Shown here: positions 1 through 5,140 of the stretch, in pieces
How the letters are laid out: every line of letters begins with the position of its first letter
How positions within the stretch are numbered: the stretch's first letter is position 1
Assembly: GCA_017853235.1 (NCBI GenBank)
Contig: JAFMJX010000134.1
Coordinates: 1-5,140 of the forward strand
From: Chitinophagaceae bacterium
GTDB lineage: Bacteria; Bacteroidota; Bacteroidia; Chitinophagales; Chitinophagaceae
Direction: 5' to 3'
Length of the DNA stretch: 5,140 bases
Position numbers and translations under genes: made by a program
Notes under the pieces: generated by a model
Databases searched by the model: none
The model's input: only the letters and a program-made list of their open reading frames with translations
What the model was told of the DNA's origin: nothing

Positions 1-263
1 GCTCCTTTTGATTGTTTCCCTACAAAGGATGCAAAATTTGCCACTTGATCCTGTTTAACAAAAGTGCTTCCTTCCTTACTACTAGTGATGGTTTGCATGA
101 TTGCATTAGGCGCGAAAACTGCGTGAATGGCAGCAGAGTCTGCATTTCGCATGCCATCAAATAGTCTTTGTATGGTTAGTTTTACTGCTGTTTCTTCTGA
201 TTGTGCGTTCAACAGCCCCGTTAATATTAAAGTAGTCAACCCCAGCAATATTATTTTTTTCAT
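1..263 (-). CDS. Secreted NTF2/SnoaL-like protein, N-terminal part (3' end outside window)
   Basis: The minus strand reads open from an ATG at 263 to the window edge, giving 87 codons and part of an 88th. The protein begins MKKIILLGLTTLILTGLLNA and then QSEE, a signal peptide with a Lys-rich start, a hydrophobic core at about residues 4-18 and a likely cut near Ala20/Gln21. The mature part opens with an amphipathic helix (about 25-38), then RNADSAAIHAVFAPNAIMQT (about 39-58). This 'helix, then D-x-x-A-(I/L)-x-x-x-F-A-P-x-A' pattern is typical of the NTF2-like fold (SnoaL, DUF4440, lumazine-binding-like proteins), which is usually about 140-170 residues long, so roughly half is present. Such exported proteins in Bacteroidota mostly have no known substrate and I assign none. 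The gene lies 53 bp downstream of the TonB-dependent receptor on the same strand and may share its transcript. No Shine-Dalgarno sequence precedes the start. Gene reality is well supported; the fold call is moderate because the C-terminal half is missing. Confidence 0.78.
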   Translation of the reverse strand, partial: MKKIILLGLTTLILTGLLNAQSEETAVKLTIQRLFDGMRNADSAAIHAVFAPNAIMQTITSSKEGSTFVKQDQVANFASFVGKQSKG

Positions 264-316
264 ATTGTTAAGATACAAGAGTTTTTGTTTTGTTAAGTCT
301 TTAAAAGCTTAATCAA

Positions 317-2776
317 TTAAAATTCAAGTATGATTCCAATAGTAGGCAGAAGTGTTCCATCATTATTATCTAATAATATTGGAATTGCATTTTTTCCATC
401 TAGTTGCACGGGGTTACTATTTGTACTCAAAAACGCAGTATTGTCAGCTGTTCGTTTAAAGGTATAAAATGGAACTCCAGCACTTTTGGAGGAATAGAAA
501 TTAGTGATATCTAAGAATAAATCGAGTGTTGTGTTTCGGTAGTTCCATTTTTTATCAATGCGAAGATCTCCTGAATGAAATGCTGGTAGTCTTAAGGAGT
601 TTATCGCATTGAAATTAAACACGCCTGTTCCTAAGGTTAAATAATTTAATTGACTCTGCTCTAAATTATAGGGGGTGTAAGGTGCCGCACCTTGATATCG
701 AAATTTCAGACCAAGCTCCCAGTTACGTCCTAATTTATATCCAAGAGTTGTGCTAATTAGATGACGATTATCCCAGCTTGCAGGCGCATATTGTCCATTT
801 GCTCCGGTAAATTCACTTTTGTAAAATGTGTAGCTAAGTACACCAAAGAATCGTTTAGTTAATTTTTGTTGCGCAAAAAATTCAATTCCCCAGACTCTGC
901 CTTTTCCATCTTGTGTTACCGGTTCATTACCAACAGCCCCAAATTCGGTTCCCTTGTTTGCTAAACTAATCCCATCCGGAATACTGATAGGGTAGTTATT
1001 ATATTTTTTATAGAAGCCTTCAATTGTAAAACGTGTGGTGCTAAAGGGTAAAAATTCAAATCCTCCCACCCAATGGGTGCTCTTGATATATTCGCCAGGA
1101 TTTGTAAATCCATTCTGCCCTAAAAAGGCAAGTTGCGTATACGAAGGAAGTCGGTAATACAGTCCATAACTGGAGCTGATATTCCATTTGTCATTGATCG
1201 CATAGCTCACACTTACTCTAGGACTTAGTTGATTAAATAAATTGTTGTTGCCGTTTTTAGCTGTATTTGCATCGGCTCTTACTCCCAAACTAAGACCTAA
1301 TCGGTTATTGAAAATTCTACGACCCACTTGCGCGAATGTTCCATAACGTAAAAAGTTCAATTCTCTGTTGTAGTTGAAAATTATTCCAGGCACTATAATG
1401 TTCCCCTGAGCATCTTTTACGGGTTGGCGAAAAACCTGAAAGAAGTTATTGTCAAAGTCTATAATCTGTGCTACTGCGCCAAAGCTCAATTTCCAATCTC
1501 CATATGTATTATTGACATCAAGCCGTAGTTTATTTTCTGTTTCGTTACTCTGAATACGAAAAGTACGTTCACTTTCCAACGGCTTATCATTATTTAAATA
1601 TTTATCAGCTCTGTTATCTAATGTATTTCTACTAATTGAAAAATTTATAAAGCCTTTGTTTGTTAATCTTTTTAAGGTGGCACCAATTGTATACGACCAT
1701 TGATTAATTCCTGGATTAGAATTAATCACATATAATTTTTCTGGTGTTGCTTCTCTGGGCGCCTCAAATTTAAATTCGTCAATGGCTCCAATGCCTAAAA
1801 ATGTTAATGTAGTTTTTTTGTCAATCTTGGTTGTAGTCTTGAATTGAAAATCCCAATAATTTGGTCGAATTGGAAGATCTAACGCTTTGAACAATAATTG
1901 CAAATAGCTTCTTCTTGCAGAGGCTAGAAAAGTAGTTTTCTTCGATAATGGGCCATCAAAGGTGGCTGCTACTTCGGATGCACTCAATCGAAAGTTTCCT
2001 TGTACACGATTTGTATTTCCATTTTTTTGTTTGAATTGGAATACAGAACTCAAGGTATTATCATATCGTGCGTCAAATGCGGAAGTACTTAATCGTACAT
2101 CTTCAATAAAGCTAACATTCAAAATACCCTGTGGTCCACCGCCACTGCCTTGCGTATTAAAGTGATTAATGATTGGCACTTCAATTCCATCTAAGTAAAA
2201 GACATTTTCACTAGGCGATCCGCCACGAATGATAATATCGTTACGAAAACTACCACCACCTATACCACCGCCAACACCTGGTAAGGATTGAATGACTTTG
2301 CTGATATCAAAATTTCCACCAGGATTAGCTTTGATATCCTCAGTGGTTAGTCGCTGAATACTAAGTGGACTTTCAATGGTAGCCACCTTTGCTGTATTTT
2401 TTCGGCTGCTTACCACAATCGTGCTCAATTGCTTTATCTCCGGCTCTAGCTCTACTTGTAAGCTGGTCTCATTTCCGCTTGTTAAAACAAGGTTACTTAT
2501 CGTTTTGCTCTGATAGCCTACTGCAGAAAATGAAATAGAATAGCTACCTGGTTGAATACCTACAATACGAAAATTGCCTAATGAATCAGATATGCTCTTT
2601 TTTTCACCCGGCTTTACTTCAATTGTAATACCAGCTAGGGGTTGCTGATTATTTCGATTGACAATTGTACCCCCAATTGCACCGGTTACTTGCGCATGAA
2701 TGTTAATAGCCCCTGCCAGTGCAGAAAATAGAACTAAAATGGAGTTTTTAAATTTTTGTTGCATATCTAAGCGCAT
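317..2776 (-). CDS. TonB-dependent outer-membrane receptor with N-terminal carboxypeptidase-regulatory-like domain
   Basis: Complete 819-residue outer-membrane receptor, expected to import a bound ligand using TonB-ExbBD energy. Residues 5-29 are a signal peptide ending INIHAQ. Residues about 31-112 form a CarboxypepD_reg-like beta-sandwich (PLAGITIEVKPG, then DSLGNFRIVGIQPGSYSISF, then GYQSKT), common on Bacteroidota receptors. The plug spans about 115-250 (VIQSLPGV at 161-168, DIIIRGGSPSENVFYLDGIE at 180-199, then IEDVRLSTSAFDARYDN). The rest is a 22-strand-type barrel with alternating aromatic strands, ending in a C-terminal Phe (GIILEF) as expected for a BAM-recognised last strand. No SusD partner lies next to it, so glycan uptake is not indicated; siderophore, metal, peptide or other ligands are all possible and the ligand is unknown. 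Plug and hinge contain glycine runs at 167-175 and 210-214. Two starts are possible: ATG at 2776, or ATG at 2764 (MQQKFK), which gives a cleaner signal peptide. Neither has a Shine-Dalgarno sequence. It is transcribed divergently from pyrC. Confidence 0.93.
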   Translation of the reverse strand: MRLDMQQKFKNSILVLFSALAGAINIHAQVTGAIGGTIVNRNNQQPLAGITIEVKPGEKKSISDSLGNFRIVGIQPGSYSISFSAVGYQSKTISNLVLTSGNETSLQVELEPEIKQLSTIVVSSRKNTAKVATIESPLSIQRLTTEDIKANPGGNFDISKVIQSLPGVGGGIGGGSFRNDIIIRGGSPSENVFYLDGIEVPIINHFNTQGSGGGPQGILNVSFIEDVRLSTSAFDARYDNTLSSVFQFKQKNGNTNRVQGNFRLSASEVAATFDGPLSKKTTFLASARRSYLQLLFKALDLPIRPNYWDFQFKTTTKIDKKTTLTFLGIGAIDEFKFEAPREATPEKLYVINSNPGINQWSYTIGATLKRLTNKGFINFSISRNTLDNRADKYLNNDKPLESERTFRIQSNETENKLRLDVNNTYGDWKLSFGAVAQIIDFDNNFFQVFRQPVKDAQGNIIVPGIIFNYNRELNFLRYGTFAQVGRRIFNNRLGLSLGVRADANTAKNGNNNLFNQLSPRVSVSYAINDKWNISSSYGLYYRLPSYTQLAFLGQNGFTNPGEYIKSTHWVGGFEFLPFSTTRFTIEGFYKKYNNYPISIPDGISLANKGTEFGAVGNEPVTQDGKGRVWGIEFFAQQKLTKRFFGVLSYTFYKSEFTGANGQYAPASWDNRHLISTTLGYKLGRNWELGLKFRYQGAAPYTPYNLEQSQLNYLTLGTGVFNFNAINSLRLPAFHSGDLRIDKKWNYRNTTLDLFLDITNFYSSKSAGVPFYTFKRTADNTAFLSTNSNPVQLDGKNAIPILLDNNDGTLLPTIGIILEF

Positions 2777-2833
2777 AGGTAAAATTTACGTTCTATAAAA
2801 ACACAGAAATTGGAAAATTGTTCAATAAACGAG

Positions 2834-2847
2834 CCATAACTTTATGG
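2834..2847. promoter_or_regulatory. Short palindrome in the receptor/pyrC divergent intergenic region, overlapping a possible -7 element
   Basis: The sequence is CCATAA, two bases (CT), then TTATGG, a perfect 6-bp inverted repeat roughly midway in the 112-bp region between the divergent starts. On the plus strand, TAACTTTA at 2837-2844 matches seven of the eight positions of the Bacteroidota -7 consensus TAnnTTTG. A TTG at 2818-2820 lies 16 bp upstream of it, slightly shorter than the usual gap to the -33 element. A start at about 2850 would leave a pyrC leader of roughly 40 bases. The palindrome could therefore be an operator over the pyrC promoter. This is inference: a 12-base match in AT-rich DNA can arise by chance, and no regulator is identified. 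Confidence 0.3.
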
Positions 2848-2874
2848 TTACAAAAGCCTTATTTTAAACGCAAA

Positions 2875-2878
2875 AGGA
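2875..2878 (+). promoter_or_regulatory. Shine-Dalgarno-like AGGA before pyrC
   Basis: AGGA, within AAAAGGAAAA, ends 10 bases before the ATG at 2889. It is the only recognisable Shine-Dalgarno-like site before a complete gene in the window. It supports the ATG at 2889 as the pyrC start, which also places the first beta strand of the dihydroorotase (KTLIKNISIVNEGK) at the expected N-terminal position. Confidence 0.5.
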
Positions 2879-2888
2879 AAACTGTACT

Positions 2889-4241
2889 ATGCCAGTTAAA
2901 ACTCTTATCAAGAATATTAGTATCGTAAACGAAGGAAAAGTAGTCATAGCAGATCTTCTCATTGAAGATGATAAAATCAAACAAATCGGCAGTTTAAATG
3001 CTGACTCAACTACTTCAGTTATTGACGGGACGTCTAAATATCTCTTTCCTGGAATCATTGATGGTCAAGTGCATTTTCGAGAACCCGGACTGACACATAA
3101 GGGTGATATGTTTACAGAAAGTAAGGCCGCTGTTGCAGGTGGGGTTACTTCGTTTATTGATATGCCAAATACCTTGCCCAATGTTTTGACTCTTGCAATC
3201 TTGAATGAAAAGTATCAAATAGCAGCTCAAAAATCACTTGCCAACTTTGGATTTTTTTTAGGTGTCAATGCCGATAATCTAGATGAAGTGATCAAGCTGG
3301 ATACCTCAGCGCTATTAGGGGTTTCAGATGATGGGCTTTATTTTACTAAAAAAGGCAATCTACTAGCTGATAATCCCGCAATAATGGAAAAATTGTTTGC
3401 TAATTGCAAATCAATTATCACCATTCACTCAGAAAAAGAAGCAATTATAGAAGAAAACGAAGAGTACTATCGGTCAAAATATGGTGATGATGTGCCCGTA
3501 GAGTTTCATCCAAAAATCAGAAGCGAGCAAGCTTGTTACGAAGCCACTAAACGCGCTATTGAGCTTGCCAATAAGTATCATGCACGATTGCATATTCTGC
3601 ACTTATCAACAGAAGCGGAAACCCACTTATTCCGAAATGACATACCCTTAAAAGAAAAAAATATCACAACGGAAGTTTCGGTTCATCATCTTTGGTTCAC
3701 AGATCAGGACTATCATCGTCTTGGAAAGTTAATCAAGTGGAACCCTGCTATCAAAACTGAAAAAGATAAAAAGGGATTATTAAAAGCATTGCTTGATGAT
3801 CGTATTGATATCATTACAACAGATCATGCGCCTCATACACTAGATGAAAAACAAAGACCTTATTTTCAGTCGATGTCTGGAGCTCCAATAGTTCAACACT
3901 CTTTGAATATCATGCTCGAGTTTTATAAACAGGGACTTATATCGCTTGAAAAAATCGTAGAAAAAATGTGTCACAATCCTTCCATTCTTTATCGAATTGA
4001 TAAAAGAGGATATATACGCGAAGGATATTATGCCGATCTGATTTTAGTAGACTTGGATAAAAGTTTCACCGTTGACAAAGAAAATATTTTATATAAATGC
4101 GGATGGTCTCCTTTAGAAGGAACAACATTTCACAGCAAAGTGACGCACACTTTTGTAAATGGCAATCTGGTATATAACAATGGAAATTTTAATGAAGCTC
4201 AAAAGGGGAGGGCGTTGGTAGTAGCTAAAAAATCCTCGTAG
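2889..4241 (+). CDS. pyrC: Dihydroorotase (class I, amidohydrolase superfamily)
   Basis: Complete 450-residue cytosolic enzyme, expected to interconvert N-carbamoyl-L-aspartate and L-dihydroorotate, the third step of de novo UMP synthesis. Residues 1-52 form the N-terminal beta-sandwich part and a metal-dependent TIM barrel follows. Family landmarks in order are: FPGIIDGQVHFREPGLTHKG (53-72), with Arg64 for substrate carboxylate binding; DMPNT (91-95), with Asn94; GVSDDG (144-149); IHSEKE (179-184), with metal ligand His180; LHILHLST (234-241), with His238; VHHLWF (265-270); KWNPAIK (283-289), with Asn285; and TTDHAPHT (310-317), with catalytic Asp312. C-terminal KRGYIREGYYADLILVDLD (372-390) and CGWSPLEG complete the class I pattern. 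Two points are odd: Gln60 replaces the first His of the usual HxH metal motif, and SDDG stands where some Bacteroidota relatives, as I recall, have a lysine. Catalysis is likely but not certain. It could instead be an allantoinase or hydantoinase relative, but the HFREPGLTHK and WSPLEG motifs favour dihydroorotase. No other pyr gene is adjacent. Confidence 0.93.
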   Translation: MPVKTLIKNISIVNEGKVVIADLLIEDDKIKQIGSLNADSTTSVIDGTSKYLFPGIIDGQVHFREPGLTHKGDMFTESKAAVAGGVTSFIDMPNTLPNVLTLAILNEKYQIAAQKSLANFGFFLGVNADNLDEVIKLDTSALLGVSDDGLYFTKKGNLLADNPAIMEKLFANCKSIITIHSEKEAIIEENEEYYRSKYGDDVPVEFHPKIRSEQACYEATKRAIELANKYHARLHILHLSTEAETHLFRNDIPLKEKNITTEVSVHHLWFTDQDYHRLGKLIKWNPAIKTEKDKKGLLKALLDDRIDIITTDHAPHTLDEKQRPYFQSMSGAPIVQHSLNIMLEFYKQGLISLEKIVEKMCHNPSILYRIDKRGYIREGYYADLILVDLDKSFTVDKENILYKCGWSPLEGTTFHSKVTHTFVNGNLVYNNGNFNEAQKGRALVVAKKSS

Positions 4242-4244
4242 TAA

Positions 4245-4448
4245 TTATCTTTTAAGTGCTTCTAAATTTTGAAGTGTATTTAAATAGTCTTGTAAAACAC
4301 TGAGTCCAATTTTCGGCTCTTTATTATCAGGAATAGATAGCGGAGTTTCGTCTAAAAAATTAATAAGCTCAGGGTGATCTTTTTTTAATTGTTCAAGAAG
4401 TAGCATTATTTTCTCGTACAACTTGTGTTCGGTGTCCATATTTTTCAT
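4245..4448 (-). CDS. Small conserved-looking protein of unknown function, coupled to the DoxX gene
   Basis: A 67-residue, mostly helical, soluble protein with no signal peptide or membrane segment. Residues about 5-32 are predicted helix (HKLYEKIMLLLEQLKKDHPE), a central loop contains the FLDETPLSIPDNKEPKIG segment (31-48), and a second helix runs from about 49 to 65. The pattern 'LYEKI...PEL...LDE.P.SIPD...P.I....L..Y...L..L' resembles small uncharacterised Bacteroidota proteins I have seen, but I cannot name a family. The start ATG (4448-4446) overlaps the DoxX stop TGA in ATGA, so translation is probably coupled to the upstream gene, which argues that this is a real gene. A second in-frame ATG at 4439 is possible but would lose the overlap. 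Its stop lies 3 bp from the pyrC stop on the other strand. No function is assigned. Confidence 0.8.
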   Translation of the reverse strand: MKNMDTEHKLYEKIMLLLEQLKKDHPELINFLDETPLSIPDNKEPKIGLSVLQDYLNTLQNLEALKR

Positions 4449-4879
4449 ACAATATTTTTCTCTTCCCTAATTAAATTTTTCCAAGAATAAAATCCATCCC
4501 CGTTAAAAAATTGTATTATTAGCATAGCAAGTATTATTACAGCAAAAAGAAACTCACCCTGTTGAAAATTATTTGTCGATTTAAGTAATAATACGACTGC
4601 CCCAAGGATGATGGGTATTTGTAGTATTACGGCTAGCCTGGTATATAATCCAATTAATATAAAAAAGCCACCTGCTAAGTGTAGGTATGGAATTAAAAAT
4701 TCAAGAAAAGAAAGTTTTTCAGGTGTGGTTGTTTCAGAAATTAGACTTTCGATCAATGCTTTGTCGCGCAAAAAAGTAATGCCTTTTGCGAAAAGCCCGA
4801 TACCTAAAATTGCTCGAAAAATTAGCAGTATAACAATTTTTGATCGTTGTTCTTTTCTATTGAAATTAATTGTCTTCAT
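4445..4879 (-). CDS. DoxX-family inner-membrane protein
   Basis: A 144-residue integral membrane protein with four predicted helices at about 15-34, 58-79, 81-100 and 108-125, and a charged C-terminal tail. The family signature is clear: FRAILGIGLFAKGITFL (21-37) in helix 1, then YLHLAGGFFILIGLYTRLAV (65-84), the 'H..GG.(F/L).L(I/L)GL.TR.A' motif joining helices 2 and 3. Length and layout fit the DoxX/TQO small subunit superfamily. Named members take part in thiosulfate:quinone oxidation or in membrane redox and stress complexes, but most Bacteroidota DoxX proteins are uncharacterised, so I give no substrate. The ATG at 4879 gives a Lys/Arg-rich cytosolic N-terminus before helix 1. The region just upstream (GTTAAAAT) has no Shine-Dalgarno sequence. 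The stop codon overlaps the start of the 67-residue gene by 4 bases, making a two-gene unit. It is divergent from the exported protein that begins at 5020. Confidence 0.88.
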   Translation of the reverse strand: MKTINFNRKEQRSKIVILLIFRAILGIGLFAKGITFLRDKALIESLISETTTPEKLSFLEFLIPYLHLAGGFFILIGLYTRLAVILQIPIILGAVVLLLKSTNNFQQGEFLFAVIILAMLIIQFFNGDGFYSWKNLIREEKNIV

Positions 4880-4940
4880 ATTTTAACAGCCATTAGCTCA
4901 ATTTAATATTCTCTTCTTATTTAAAGGAATGATGAAAATC

Positions 4941-4966
4941 ACTTAGAATAATTTATTTGGCTAAGT
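4941..4966. repeat. Inverted repeat in the DoxX/exported-protein divergent region
   Basis: ACTTAG (4941-4946) and CTAAGT (4961-4966) form a perfect 6-bp inverted repeat around a 14-base AT-rich spacer. It lies about 62 bp from the DoxX start and 54 bp from the start at 5020, which is a plausible operator position for either gene. Downstream, TATATTTA at 4994-5001 matches seven of eight positions of the Bacteroidota -7 consensus for the plus-strand gene, but no good -33 element sits at the right distance. Arms this short can occur by chance in AT-rich DNA. Confidence 0.25.
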
Positions 4967-5019
4967 ATAGAATTCAATTCCGCTTTACATCCGTATATTT
5001 AAATACTAAAAATATTCAA

Positions 5020-5140
5020 ATGAGAAATCGCTTTCTTGTTTCACTACTTGTTATAATGACTTTGATCTCGCAAGCACAGGATACGCTTCCGATTTACTAT
5101 AAGCTTGCTGAAATAGCTGTGATTGAACAGAAGGTGATGA
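5020..5140 (+). CDS. Exported protein, N-terminal fragment; possibly a CocE/NonD-family hydrolase (3' end outside window)
   Basis: Forty codons are open from the ATG at 5020 to the window edge. The product begins MRNRFLVSLLVIMTLISQAQ, a signal peptide with a basic start, a hydrophobic core at about residues 5-16 and a likely cut after Ala19 or Gln20. The next residues are DTLPIYYKLAEIAVIEQKVM. The stretch leading to 'EIAVIEQKVM' resembles the segment just before the 'MRDGVRL' strand of secreted CocE/NonD-type serine hydrolases (X-Pro dipeptidyl-peptidase S15 family) in Bacteroidota. The catalytic region is not in the window, so this identity is a guess from about 20 mature residues. An A/T-rich leader (ACTAAAAATATTCAA) precedes the start with no Shine-Dalgarno sequence, as is common in this phylum. 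The gene is divergent from the DoxX unit. Confidence 0.7.
   Translation, partial: MRNRFLVSLLVIMTLISQAQDTLPIYYKLAEIAVIEQKVM

Noticed and set aside
127..312. Plus-strand open frame of 61 codons
   Set aside because: It is antisense to the signal peptide and start of the NTF2-like gene, and its translation resembles no protein; the minus strand gives a clear exported protein.
293..312. Imperfect palindrome TTAAGTCTTTAAAAGCTTAA between the receptor and the NTF2-like gene, considered as a terminator or operator
   Set aside because: It is almost entirely A/T with 16 of 20 symmetric positions, has no GC-rich stem and no T-run positioned after it, so it is not a convincing terminator.
1962..2165. 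Plus-strand open frame of 67 codons
   Set aside because: It lies fully antisense within the plug and early barrel of the TonB-dependent receptor and has a Cys/Pro-rich composition typical of a shadow frame.
2864..3230. Two minus-strand open frames of 64 and 71 codons
   Set aside because: Both are antisense to the conserved N-terminal half of the dihydroorotase, including its HFREPG region, and show no domain features.
4190..4241. Possible frameshift at the dihydroorotase C-terminus, because the last residues (GRALVVAKKSS) differ from the short RL-F-R-type tail I expect in relatives
   Set aside because: The other frames do not restore a better tail, and the alignable body of the protein ends before this segment; a variable C-terminal tail is the simpler explanation.
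4259..4274. CTTC-TAAATTTT-GAAG hairpin near the end of the pyrC transcript
   Set aside because: The stem is only 4 bp plus two inner A:T pairs, lies inside the 67-residue gene, and is not followed by a T-run.
4608..4886. Plus-strand open frame of 92 codons
   Set aside because: It is antisense to the four-helix DoxX-family protein, whose motifs are clear; the plus-strand translation shows no recognisable features.

Overview
The window looks like chromosomal DNA from a member of the Bacteroidota, plausibly Chitinophagaceae or a near relative. The DNA is AT-rich. It has a TonB-dependent receptor with an N-terminal carboxypeptidase-regulatory-like domain, a dihydroorotase with the QVHFREPG signature that I associate with this phylum, and mostly AT-rich start regions without a Shine-Dalgarno sequence. 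This assignment is inference from protein style, not from a marker gene.

Layout, left to right. Positions 1-263 (minus) hold the N-terminal part of a secreted NTF2/SnoaL-like protein whose 3' end lies outside the window. Positions 317-2776 (minus) encode a complete 819-residue outer-membrane TonB-dependent receptor. A 112-bp divergent intergenic region (2777-2888) separates it from a complete dihydroorotase gene, pyrC (2889-4241, plus), the fourth step of... pyrimidine synthesis by enzyme class (third step of the de novo pathway). pyrC runs tail-to-tail, with a 3-bp gap, into a two-gene minus-strand unit: a DoxX-family membrane protein (4445-4879) followed by a 67-residue protein of unknown function (4245-4448) that starts in an ATGA stop/start overlap. 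A 140-bp divergent region (4880-5019) precedes the first 40 codons of an exported protein on the plus strand (5020-5140), possibly a CocE/NonD-type hydrolase.

The genes do not form one pathway. pyrC is a cytosolic housekeeping gene set among envelope or secreted proteins. The receptor and the NTF2-like gene are co-oriented and 53 bp apart, so they may be co-transcribed. The DoxX gene and the 67-residue gene are very probably translationally coupled.

I see no RNA gene, CRISPR array, insertion sequence, phage gene or defence system, and no convincing new system. The most notable signal is in the predicted metal site of the dihydroorotase: Gln replaces the first His of the HxH motif, and an SDDG motif stands where I recall other Bacteroidota enzymes having a lysine. 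No intergenic stretch exceeds 300 bp.
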